From contig CAJNDS010000024.1 in assembly GCA_905221605.1 (NCBI GenBank), positions 62,001-126,000 of the forward strand: a DNA stretch of 64,000 nucleotides, given 5' to 3'. The notes below the pieces were generated by a model. The model was not told the origin of the DNA, did no database searches, and worked only from the letters and a program-made list of their open reading frames with translations. Made by a program: the position numbers and the translations under genes. This DNA comes from Symbiodinium natans (taxonomy: Eukaryota > Sar > Dinophyceae > Suessiales > Symbiodiniaceae). Below are positions 45,241 to 55,600 of this stretch, piece by piece (the stretch's first letter is position 1; each line of letters starts with the position of its first letter).

Positions 45241-45729
45241 CGTCCTGAGCGAAAGATTTTCAGATCGATTTACTTGCTCAACGCTGGGCCAGCCATTGGG
45301 GGCAGTGCATCTCCGGACGTCGACTTGCGAAATCCCATGACGGGGCTACTTCACCACGCGAGTTGCGTTTGGGGTGCGTGGGAATGTCTTGGTTGCTTTT
45401 GGGGTGTGTGGGCTGTGGTTTTTCGCAGTCTTTTTCTGTTTTTTTTGTCGCTCTGGACTCAACCCTCGATGCCACCATCCAAAACAGAAAACCCGGAACT
45501 TTGAGTTGGCTAGGCCTAAACTCGGAACCTGAGACGGAAAGTCGCAGTGGCAGTTCCAAACGCAAAGCTGAAGCTATGTGAAACCTGCAAGAAGCCGTAT
45601 CCTGAGCAACAGACGCTGGGCTTGTGTAATTCGTAGGGGCCTCCTGCTACCTGCCTGGAACTCAGGCCCTGACAAACATTCTAGACCCCTCATCCCTGCT
45701 CAAATCCACTCCGCTTAAACACACCTAAC

Positions 45730-46045
45730 CCCTTCCCCGGAACTCTTCGAACTTGTAGAACACACTTACCCCCTCCCCGTAGAATGTAGAACTTGTCAGA
45801 ACTCTGAGAACTTCGAGAACTTTTGAAAGTTTAACACGTATGAACTTTTCAAATATTCAGAACTTGAACTTTTGGAAGTGTGAGAAGTTGAAGACGCTCT
45901 GAGATCCTGATACGGCTGAAACTTTTAGAGCTTGTCATGCTTTTGGAACTTCTCGAAATTTTAAAAGTTGTAGAACTTCTATTTTAGAACCTTTAGACTT
46001 TTAGAACTCTTAAAACTTTCAGAACCGTTAAACTTGTAGATGGGA
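45730..46045. repeat. Degenerate AGAACTT repeat
   Basis: The heptamer-like motif AGAACTT or GAACTTTT recurs some twenty times with variable spacing over about 300 bp. Locally more AT-rich than flanks. No coding signal. Confidence 0.75.
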
Positions 46046-46197
46046 GCAGATCTTGACTGGAGTGAATTTCCTGTGAGAACCCGTGAAACGTAGGGTTTCT
46101 AGGCTTAAAATCCCACGCGCCCCAAATGCAACCAAGACATTCCTACGCAGCCCAAACGCAACCACCCCACTTCACCATCCTCAGCACATGGACCTTG

Positions 46198-46365
46198 TGT
46201 ATAGGGCTGACAGAGCAGGGTGCCATGGTCCATGCGCAGATGCTTTGGGTCAATTGGGGCGTTTCGGGCTACTTCCAGCAGACTGTCCCCGCTCAAGAAG
46301 ACATGGCGCCAGGAATACATACCCATCAGCAGCATGTGAATGATCAGCTATTGCGAGCCCAGTGA
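46198..46365 (+). CDS. Possible exon, unknown protein
   Basis: The frame reads AMVHAQMLWVNWGVSGYFQQ, then TVPAQEDMAPGIHTHQQHV and LLRAQ to TGA 46,363-46,365, which could also be a CAG|TGAGTA boundary. The composition looks coding. No family recognised. Confidence 0.3.
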   Translation, partial: CIGLTEQGAMVHAQMLWVNWGVSGYFQQTVPAQEDMAPGIHTHQQHVNDQLLRAQ

Positions 46366-47640
46366 GTAAAGAACAAGCGTCGAAGAACATGCTCTTGCCC
46401 GCGCTACTTGCAATAGGTTCCTTTCACAGGACAGTACGCTCAGTCTACCCGCTCGTACTCTCCCACAATCCTGCAGCTTCTACACGCGCTGCTGGAGGGT
46501 TCAGGCATGTTTGCAGCTGGGTGGGGAAGAAGAGCCTTGACTTGCAAGCACAGCTTGGACACTTCAAAGGCTGGTCGGGAGTCTTCTGGGGGGTCTCTCA
46601 CGGGGTCCTTGGTGGCTGAGCCCAGAAAGCCACAGATGAGATTGGAGATTGCCGGAAAGATGATGGGCATGATCAAGAGCAAAGTCAGAGGGGACTTCAG
46701 CTTCTTGTTTCAGCGCGCCCTTTGAGCCGAAGAGGCCAACTTAAGGCCAAAGTGATGCAAAAGAGTAGAGGGTAGATCGGGGATCGGAGATCTGATTGTT
46801 CTGAACTTGCCACTGCGCAACCGCTACAACTGGTTCCACTTGAGTACAGACTTTTCTCAGCCTTCCAAGAGGCCCATGACGGTCACGTGCGAGAGCGCAG
46901 GCTCCCTCATCGCCGTGATGAGAACATCATGGTCTGCAGGCGCAGATGAGCCTGTCAAGTATAGATGCGGGTTGTGTCGGGTTGGAGTGGACGACGGGTT
47001 TCTGCTCATCTGGTCAGCTCCATCTTTTTTCACATGGACCATGTTGAACAGGCATGGCTGCTGTCGAGCATATCGCCCAGACGGAGTGGCAAAGATTGAC
47101 AGGCAAGCTGCACACAGAACAAGTTCCATCTTGAGACATTGTTGCTGCCTTGCAAGGTTCAGCAGAGTAACATCAGGGTTGCTGGGATCATGGGCTTTTT
47201 CTGTCCGTAGATCTTGACTTGGCTCATTGTGGAAAGCCTTGTGCCAGGTTGGTGCAAATCATTCGCCGGGAAGCTGGCTTGCACTTGTCTGCCATATGTG
47301 ACATGTGCTGAGTGTGCACGTGGGAATTGCGCCCGTGCTGCGAACTAAGGAACGGCAAACACACAAAAGAGTGCTTGATTTCCTTGCAGAACACGGCTTC
47401 AAAGGCCAGGGACTGGTGTAAGTGTCCGTCTCTGTCTTTGTGTGTGTGTGTGTTGTCGCTGGACGTGGCTGCATGTCGCTGCGTGTTCGCCCGTGCAAGG
47501 TGTGAACGACTCGCGCCGTCCATCCCTAGGCCAGAAATGGCTTGCGAATGCTGCTGAGCATGGGTTGGCGGATGTTGGCAATTGCAGCCTGCTCCATTCA
47601 AACCCGGACATGAAGAAGACAATGATCGATTTTGACATGG
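46366..47640. other. No gene recognised
   Basis: One 136-codon + frame at 46,807-47,217 starts LPLRNRYNWFHLSTDFSQ and has mixed composition, without domain or splice support. A short GT-rich stretch lies at 47,438-47,452. Confidence 0.35.
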
Positions 47641-47649
47641 GTTGTGCAG

Positions 47650-47955
47650 GCTGCCCTCGCTGGTTTCCACTACATGCGGCCGTCAGTCGATCCGATGCAG
47701 AGATGGCTCGGTCCCAAACGCCTCTTCTGCTTCTTCTGCTAACCTGGTGAGATCTCCGGCATCAGAGGTCAGGATGCTGCTGCACATGGGAGCCGACTCC
47801 TCCAGGCCTGTTGCCCAACGGGGCCCCACGTGTGGGGGAATCTCTGCTTCTGGCGCACGACGTGCACGAATGTGCACGAAGGAGGAACGGCAACGGGCTC
47901 ACAGCGGGCGAGCTGGCCTTGCGACTGCGCCCAAGAGACCTCGGAAACCACATGT
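47650..47955 (+). CDS. Ankyrin-like fragment
   Basis: Pieces read WFPLHAAVSRSDAEMAR (47,660-47,710), EVRMLLHMGADSSRP (47,766-47,812) and RNGNGLTAGELALRLR (47,884-47,933). Together they follow the ankyrin pattern: (T/S)PLHAA, then a helix ending LL-x-x-GAD, then GLTA-x-ELA. Two short introns or frame changes separate them. Ankyrin repeats mediate protein binding. The rest of the protein was not found. Confidence 0.45.
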
Positions 47956-47959
47956 GACT

Positions 47960-49290
47960 CTGGACCGACTGCCCTGCGGAGGTCAGACTAAGACGGGCCA
48001 CAGGTGCGCTTTCGATGTGCTTGCAGCATCGGCCCTGGTGCGAGACACTCATGTTGTACATGACGGCACAAGACGTAGAAGACTACTTGACATTGGCGGA
48101 TGAAGCAACTTCCCTGTTGGATCTAGGGTCTTGGTTGAGTGGTGGGAGGTTCTCGTTCATCAGTGATTCATCAGGCATCCTCCGAGCTTCTGATTAGTCC
48201 CTTACTAGACTAAACGAAGTAGACCCCCCCCTCCCCCGCCCCAAAAAAACAAACCAAAAAGAACACACACACACACACAAAGAATGGGCTGGGCTTGGGG
48301 AGCATTTTTTTCCCGCTTCTCTTCTCCTGTACTCCTGTTCCTCTCTTCCTCTTCTCCTATTGTCATATTCTTCTCTTCTCCTCTTGCCGGAACAAAACAG
48401 TTGAATCGTTGAAGCGGGGAGGAGAGTGCAGGCCAGGTCTAGCGGCAGATCGCCAGCAGCTCTCCAGTCGTGTGCAGCCAACAAGTGGGCTCACGTCGTT
48501 TTCGGTAAGAAAGGTAGTGAAGAACAAAGGAAGAATGGGAAAAGACCATGCTGTGATCAGATCTCTTTTCAAAGGGGAGTTTGCTTCCTAACAAGCTACT
48601 TGAAGGCAGACACCGTTCATTTTCCTTGCTTCCCACAGGCAGGCAAAACAAAGTTACAAGCAACCACTCTTCCGGTCCACATGCCCACGGGGTTGGCGAG
48701 GGGGCAAGCCCGCATACAGTCAGGGTGCTCGTGGTTGTAGGCACCGAAGGAAAATCTGCCACGTCATGCTGTCGAGTCCAGCAGCCAGAACATGCAGCAG
48801 TGTTGCCTTCGCGCCGCGTGATCTTCCGGTCGAGCTGGCCTTCGCCGTCGCCGTTCATGTCTCTGATCCACCTTTGACATGCATCAGCGACACAATGTCT
48901 CTAAGACGCATGACTTTTCCACGAATTTGGTGCATGGCAGCATCGAATTTGACCGGCCACAGGACAATGTGTAAAATCGCCCGACTCGCTGCAAACAAGA
49001 GCCCAGCTTCGGCAACTGAAAGCGTTTTAGCTGGTCAGGGAATGGCTGTGGATGAAGTTAAGCACGACCGGGCCGTGACCCTTCGTCTTCCACAGCTGGT
49101 CATACGTGCCCGATCACGGAGACCTGAATTTCCATGGCTCTTCAGCATGACGTGATTTCGGGCGGATGGGGGCGATGAGCAAATGGTCGGGCCATCATGT
49201 GCCGATCAAACTCCCGCTGAACGCAGAGCACCCATACAGAGCCAGCAAATGAAGCAACAAAGCATCAAGTCAACACATACAATGACATAC
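47960..49290. other. No gene recognised; CA and CTTCT simple repeats
   Basis: A CA microsatellite lies at 48,262-48,280 and a TCTTCTCC-rich tract at 48,310-48,385. Open frames on both strands over 48,430-49,150 lack any domain. Confidence 0.45.
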
Positions 49291-49429
49291 AAGTAAGTGT
49301 GTGGCTTCTGTTGCACGTGTTGTAGTTGTGGTGGTGCACCATGGGGACTGAGGAGGAGGGGGGGGGGCATTTTGTACTCCAATATATCTACCTATATGGT
49401 CTCGGGCTCCGGGGCCCAAAACCTCCCCC

Positions 49430-49915
49430 CCCAGGGTATCCTCCCCCCCCCCCCCCAATGGTATGCCCCCCTCCCCCTCCACCTAAACCTTAAACCCTTA
49501 CCCCTAACCCCTCAACCACACCACAGGGGAAGGGGGCGCGGACCTTAAACCCCAAACCCGAACTCCCCCAACCACGCCCGAATTAAACCTTAAACCCTAA
49601 CCCCCCAACCACACCCACACCACGGCAAAGGGGGTATTAAACCTTAAACCCTGAAGCCCCAACCACACCCACACCACATGGGGGGCGCGGGGTTTTTAAA
49701 CCTTAAACCCTGAAGCCCCAACCCCACCCACACCACAGGGGGGGGTATGAAACCTTAAACCCTCACCCCCCAACCACACCCACACCAACACCACAGGAGG
49801 GGCCCGGGGTTATTAAACCTTAAACCCTGAACCCAAAACAAACCCACACCACAGGGGGGGCGCGGGGGTGGGCCCTAACCCTTAAACCTTAACCCCTCAC
49901 CCCCAACAACACCCT
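49430..49915. repeat. About 60-bp minisatellite built on CCCTAAA-like units
   Basis: Each unit has TTAAACCTTAAACCCTNA, then CCCCCAACCACACCCACACCACA, then a G-rich stretch. About seven units follow one another. The core TTAAACCCTAA is the reverse complement of degenerate TTTAGGG. Non-coding. Confidence 0.9.
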
Positions 49916-49919
49916 ACAT

Positions 49920-50195
49920 CGCAGGGGGAGGGGGGGGTGGGGGTAGGGATACAAGGGAGGGGGGGGATACTGTGCCATGGGGGGGGGGGGGGGGGGTGGG
50001 CGTGGCAGCCCTGGACCATATATATATATATATACACATATATCTCTCTCTCTGCATATATATATACACATATATATGTATATATGTACATATATATATA
50101 CACATAAATAAATAAATATGTAAATATAAATAAATAAATATAAATAAAAATATATATATATATATATATGTATATGTATATATGTATATATGCTA
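49920..50195. repeat. G runs and TA-rich microsatellite
   Basis: G runs at 49,926-49,938 and 49,979-49,997 are followed by TA, TATATACA and TAAA repeats to 50,195. The element starting at 50,196 is inserted at the end of this TA tract. Confidence 0.9.
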
Positions 50196-50223
50196 CCCCC
50201 CCCCCCAGCGACCTACCCTTTTT
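50196..50223 (+). repeat. Left terminal inverted repeat
   Basis: C11 followed by AGCGACCTACCCTTTTT, directly after TA. Confidence 0.8.
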
Positions 50224-50399
50224 AGGCCTTTTTAGGCCTTTTTAACAAAAAATGACAAAGAAGGCCCAAAAGTCGCGTAGTTAATCACCGGGTAATGAAG
50301 GATAGTTACTGGGACACCCACCTCACAGACCCCGATAAGCCAGCATTGGAAGAATCTACATTTTGAATCTGAAGCGGACAATGCTGTTTTTAGATGTTT

Positions 50400-51180
50400 A
50401 GCTCAGTGTTTTTCTATGCAAATTGTGCGTTTCAAGGGCAATTAATGTTTTGTTGAGCAACTAATTTATTTATACAATTGTGTTTGTACAAGGCAAAGTA
50501 TTAATCAAATAGTGAAACATTTTTCTTGGTTCTATGCGAATTTAGCTACTAGAGTAATTATTAAGCAAAGAGCCCAATTTGACTCACGTGAATACTATTT
50601 AAAGGAGCATACTCAACCAAGATACGAAATAAACACCATTCTCAACCAAAAAATGGCAAAGTGTGCGTTTAAAGTGCAAATACTGTATTTATACAATTGT
50701 GTTTGTACTAGGCAAAGTATGCTCTCTGAAAAGTCCACTGAAATACCTTATGTTTACATATTCATGAATCGTTTTTATTTTTGAAATAATCATTTTATGC
50801 GAATTTAGCTACTAGAGTAATTATTAAGCAAATAGCCCAATTTGACTCAAGTGAATACCATTTAAAGGACCATACTCAACCAAAATACGAAAGAAGTACC
50901 CTATTCAACCAAAATATGGCAAAGTGTGGTTTAAACGGCAAATAGTGCTTTGTTGAGCAACTAATGCATTGAAACAGTTGTGTTTATACCAGGCAAAGTA
51001 TTATTGAAGTACTATCTGCAAAGTCAAATGAAACACCTTATGTTTACATATTCATGAAACATTTTTTTGAAGTATTCATTCTATGTGAATTTAACTACAA
51101 GAGGAATTCTTAAGCAAATAGCCCAATTTGACTCAAGTGAATACTGTTTAAAGGACCATACTCAACCAAATATGAAATAA
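50400..51180. repeat. About 265-285 bp tandem repeat inside the element, partial plus two to three copies
   Basis: The anchor TATGCGAATTTAGCTACTAG recurs at 50,533 and 50,796, and in diverged form at 51,082. Other shared blocks are GCCCAATTTGACTCA, AAGGANCATACTCAACCAA and CAATTGTGTTTGTAC-AGGCAAAGTA. Confidence 0.85.
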
Positions 51181-51184
51181 ACAC

Positions 51185-51880
51185 TTGCGGAAATGGAAAC
51201 GGTTCTACCTACATAACAATGAGACAAAGATTGCTGAAGTATTCACGAAAGACCACTTATATACTATGTCTGAAAAAGCACAATTTGCATGAGCAAGCTT
51301 AAAAATGCACAATAATGGAAATAGAAGCGGCTCTACCTACATAACGATGAAACAAAGATGTCTGAAGTATTCAATAAAGACCACATATATACTATGCTTG
51401 AAAAACGCAACTTGCACAATCAGGCTTAAAAAATGCACAAGAATCCTAGAAAAGTACTTAGTGAAGGCCATACACAAGCAAATTCACAAATACATAAAAA
51501 CATCCAAAAGCGCCAGGAGAATCTCTGGTAAAGTTTGGATTATAGGGTTTTTGGGTATTCCTGGACGAGTAGGAGTCACTTTTTAAGCAAACAATTCTAA
51601 GCAATAAATGCTTTTTCTCAAGACAAGTATTGCAAATGCTGCTTCTAGATAATTAATCGCATTTACCAGGCAAATATTATCCATGCGAATTGAGCTACCA
51701 GAGCACCAAGTAATGGCTGAATAAGGTCTACTACACTTGAGTACAACCAAAGGATGCACTAAACACTAGCGGCTCTGCTTACATAATAACGAAACAAGTA
51801 GTTCTGAAGCACTAGAAAGACCACTTGTATACTATTTCTGAAAAGCACAATTAGCATAAGCACACTTAAAAATGCGTAGT
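51185..51880. repeat. About 128-bp repeat inside the element, two adjacent and one separated copy
   Basis: Copies begin near 51,189, 51,317 and 51,765. Shared blocks: CGGNTCTACCTACATAAC, CTGAAGTATTCA, AAAGACCAC, ATACTATG, and CTTAAAAATGC. Confidence 0.8.
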
Positions 51881-51934
51881 TGTTGCCTCGTGACCGTGAA
51901 GGTGAACCAAAAAGCCAAAAAACCAAAAATACCA

Positions 51935-52152
51935 AAACCAAAAAAACCAAAAATACCAAAACCAAAAAAACCAAAAAAACCAAAACCAAAAAAACCAAAA
52001 ATACCAAAAAAACCAATTTTCCGGGACTCTTGGAGAAGCCTCATAGGGATTTCCTGAGAGTCCCGGAAAATTGTTTTTTTTGGTGTTTTTGGTTTTTTTG
52101 GTTTTGGTTTTTTTGGTTTTTTTGGTTTTGTTATTTTTGGTTTTTCTACTGT
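51935..52152. repeat. Long inverted repeat (hairpin) with 26-nt loop
   Basis: The inner stem AATTTTCCGGGACTCT (52,015-52,030) pairs with AGAGTCCCGGAAAATT (52,057-52,072). The stem continues outward through CCAAAAA repeats on the left and TTTTTGG repeats on the right, about 90 bp per arm with few mismatches. Confidence 0.9.
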
Positions 52153-52258
52153 CCCGTGTATGCGATTTTAGTTGTATTTTAGTCTACGCCCTAGGAAATA
52201 CGCTATATTGCACACCGAGTTTTGCTTGCAGTGCAGCTGGGTGACTTGAGACAAGACG

Positions 52259-52287
52259 AAAAAGGGTAGGTCACTGGGGGGGGGGGG
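52259..52287 (-). repeat. Right terminal inverted repeat
   Basis: AAAAAGGGTAGGTCACT followed by G12 and then TA. It is the inverse of the left end except for C/T at one base and one extra G. Confidence 0.8.
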
Positions 52288-52289
52288 TA

Positions 52290-52348
52290 CCGTATATATA
52301 TATATATATATATATCATCATCATCATCGTCGTCGTCATCATCATCAT
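52290..52348. repeat. TA and TCA/TCG microsatellites
   Basis: A TA tract of about 24 bases is followed by TCATCATCATCATCG-type triplets. Asp- and Ile/Tyr-only frames here are artefacts. Confidence 0.9.
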
Positions 52349-52526
52349 AAATAGTAGCGATACGCAACTGGTAACAAACAATCGTCCTCTTGCCGGTCTT
52401 AGGCGCTGGAAGCTCACGAGTCGCGCATCGGCCGAGTCCGCGAGGGCATGTGCTCTGCCCCGGCCTGGGAAAGACGTGTTGTAAATACGTGTAAACTAGA
52501 CTTGAGGACTTGAGCTGTGGACTTGC

Positions 52527-52654
52527 CTCGTGCAGATATTCCTCCATTAGACTGGGCATGACAGGTTTCATGTTCAGTGAGAAAGAGGTGCAGATAGCCA
52601 ACAGTGCGGCACAGTGCACTTCTTGCTGCAGGTTGCTGATCTCGCCGCAGAGCG
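52527..52654 (-). CDS. Possible minus-strand exon
   Basis: On the minus strand a pyrimidine-rich TTCTTTCTCAG precedes a 128-base open stretch reading LCGEISNLQQEVHCAALLA, then ICTSFSLNMKPVMPSLMEEY and LHE, followed by a GC donor (GAG|GCAAGT). The helical pattern recalls a HEAT/ARM-type repeat, but this is only impression. If real, it is the best minus-strand coding signal in the window, and the element at 50.2-52.3 kb would lie in its intron or 3' flank. Confidence 0.4.
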
Positions 52655-52699
52655 CTGAGAAAGAACGGTGACAGCCCCAGAGAAAAGAACAAGCGACAG

Positions 52700-55600
52700 T
52701 GGACACGCTACTGATCAACAGGAAAAAGTCCAGAAGACAGGAAACCCACGCAACATGTTCACTGATTCACTTGCCCCCACTCTATTCCGGAGGCTTGTCC
52801 TTGAGGTCGGCTTAGTACCAGCAATTCGCCGTCAAGACGGCATGCGAAGATGGCGGCTACAAGGGGCGGGTCAGACGGGTGCAGGTAATGGCAGCATGCG
52901 CAGTGGCCCGGGCTTTGCATTCGACATCGTGCTTTTCCGTGTTGTCGGTTCTTTAAAACGCGCCTCAGGTGCCAACGACTTGCTGCGGCCAGTTTTGCTT
53001 CGGCCGTCGACTGAGAATGGCTTGTGAACTTCTTCGGGCATTGAGTGTTCGCTTGCACAAGGACTGATCCTCACGGATCTGGACTTTCTGAATCTAAAGG
53101 AATGCTTCCTTTTCACGTATGAAGATAGTGCAAGATCAAGTGTTTTGAGCGTGAAGTTCAGGGATCTGGGAGTAACAAGATCGGTGAGGTGGGTAAGGAC
53201 GCATCTAGATTATCTCCATCCTTGTGGACAGACTCAGTACATTTGGCGACTACTGACAAATCACGATCATGACCCACTACAATATCATTCCCAAATCACC
53301 AAACCTTTTTTTCATTCCAATGGTTGCAGGCAATTCACAAAAATAGAGTAACATGGAGAGATGTTGCACACGTAGCATGTTCTCGAAGTCTTACACATCT
53401 TACGGGGTATGGGCACTCAACTGGATTGCATTAGAGTACAGTGTTACATCAATTCCCCCTTTGCCTTGTGATGCACATGGCAAGCTCGTCTTGGGTCGAG
53501 TGATCTAGCCAGCTTCTCACCTTTTACAACTTGCAACAAAACCGCTGCTGTGGGTGGGGATGCTACAACCATCTCTTGGTTTCGCGATAAAGGATGCTGG
53601 CACCCAAGCTTAGTCAAAGGCCTCATCCAATTCCATCTCACCTGGGACACTTACATGGGGTGAAGTTCCCCTGTTTTGCCATGCGATGTGCCAGATGCCC
53701 GAGGACGCCGCAAAGTGCAAAGGAGAGTATTGCGTATGTGCGCACACACACACGCTGCCTTTCGCCTGCTGAGAAATCATTCGTACCCAACTTGTCGACC
53801 AAGCTTGTCCCTGGCAATCTCCATCTAGATTCTTGTGCCTAGAGCTCTGTGTCAAGACAGTCGGAAAGAAGCTCAAAACACGTGCCTGCTTCATGAGAAT
53901 TCACACTGAGAAGCTTACCGACAATCGCCTGATTTGGTGGTAGCTTTTTAACTATGCACTGCCAGCAGGCCTTCGGTAAGAGCATGACCTCTCATGCTGC
54001 CTTGGAAAACTTTCAACCTTCTGGAAGCTGTGGAAGCCGCAAATGCGGTCCCCCATGGCTCTCCAAAGCACGATTTGCTGAGAGATGCTGTCAGTCCAGG
54101 GGCTGTTTTCACGCATCGCCAGCCATCCAGCAAAACAAAAAGGAGAGAGCATATGCTCTCTAGGGAAGGGGTCGCTCACGCTTTGCTCAGGGTCATGTAC
54201 AAAGCCTTGCATGACAACTGTGCGGTTTGCGAAACCTTCCGACACTGGTCCTTCCATCTTCAGCGCTGACCCAGTGCTTGCTGATGGGGCTCGACTGTTT
54301 GATTGAGGCATGTCAACGCGACCCCACAGAAAACAGAAAGTGAGGGTTGCCTTGATCGCTGCAAATTCAATTTTACCTTCTTACGAGGCTCATGAGGCTC
54401 ACAATTTCAGTTCTCCTGGTCTGATGGCAGAATCACGGTAGAGTAGCAATTGTCTTTTCATGTGAGCCTCGACTTCACTGTCCGTACAGCTCAGCTGCAG
54501 GCCCGTAGGCGCAGGCCATGGACACTGCCTAGCTGCAAGTGCATGAATTAATTTGTTCTCGAAGATGACGGCTCACTTTGCGGTGCTTGACTCAGCTCAG
54601 GTCTCTTTGCTGCTCCAGTAGAGATCACTCCAGTACAGAGTCAGACCCTCCGCTTCAGAAGTTCATTCAAGCCTGGCTTCGCCGAGGCAGCTTGTGCTTA
54701 GGGTGCCCCACGAGAAGATTTGCGGCTGGGGGCTGCGTGCTCTGGCTGAGCCACAAAAAAGGTGTTGTGTGTGGGAACGGTTGGAACCGTTCGTTTGAAG
54801 GCAACATGCAATGGGTGAATGCTCCGGGGTGAAGGGAACGGAGCCTCACGGCCTTGCCCGAAAGGCTTTGGGAGACGCCAGGGGGATAATACGAAGCGAA
54901 GTTGGACGAATAAGCAAATAATGAATGGAAGTTGCCACTGACAGTAGCTCAATTTCAAGACAAGAAGGCCTGCGTCCCCACACCTCGTGCTTGTACAAGG
55001 CTACAAATCGCAGCTCGCAATGCAGCAGACACTTGATGCATTGACCGCGAACGATTTGCGCAGTGGCCTTTTGACCAACTTTTGAAGGGGGCATCGCACT
55101 GGCGTCACGCATGGCACTACCATGCATCTTGCTGGTTGGCAATGCGCTTCTTGGTGCCGCTGCTACAATGGCTTGTGCTGGTACGATCTGTGCAGCGCAA
55201 AGCGCCCACGACCATGGAAGAGAAATGTACTTTCCAGCGGCTGGGCTCAGTAGCTCAATGCATCGGCTTGCTGTGCGGACCTGCACAACCTGAAGCCACG
55301 TGGTGTTGTGATATGTACCAAAAGTATCGCCAACGAGCATTTAGTTCCGTTCCTCCTGTTGAGAAAAGGCCGACAGCGGGAGAAAACAGCGTAGAACCTG
55401 ATGTCTCGAGCTTCTGCACGCCTGGCCAGTTCGCTCCACTCCGCTGCGCAAGCGGCCAGGCATGGGAGCCTGGGAGCATCTGGGTAAAGCAGACTTGGGG
55501 ACTTCGGGCAGATCAGTTCAGTTCAGTGCATGATGCATGCTTACGTCGCGGCAATGGGGTGGCGATTGCTTGTGCAAGTGGGCAAAACATGACTGGCCTC

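Larger units (their letters stand above)
50196..52287. mobile_element. AT-rich non-autonomous DNA transposon with terminal inverted repeats
   Basis: The left end is an 11-C run then AGCGACCTACCCTTTTT. The right end, read as reverse complement, is a 12-C run then AGTGACCTACCCTTTTT. The ends thus form a 28-bp inverted repeat with one mismatch and one homopolymer difference. Both ends abut TA (50,194-50,195 and 52,288-52,289), consistent with a TA target duplication as in Tc1/mariner-type elements. The interior is much more AT-rich than the window, has no credible transposase frame, and contains two tandem-repeat families and a long hairpin. Small Lys/Pro frames come from the hairpin arms. Confidence 0.75.

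Noticed and set aside
48439-48858. Minus-strand NGDGEGQLDR resembling an EF-hand loop
   Set aside because: Loop spacing and flanking helices do not fit, and the rest of the frame is not calmodulin-like.
51872-52182. Lys/Pro-rich frames (KPKKPKIP repeats)
   Set aside because: Translation of the CCAAAAA arm of the hairpin.
52203-52718. 171-codon minus-strand frame as a whole
   Set aside because: Its Asp and Ile/Tyr runs are microsatellite translations; only the 52,527-52,654 part has splice support.
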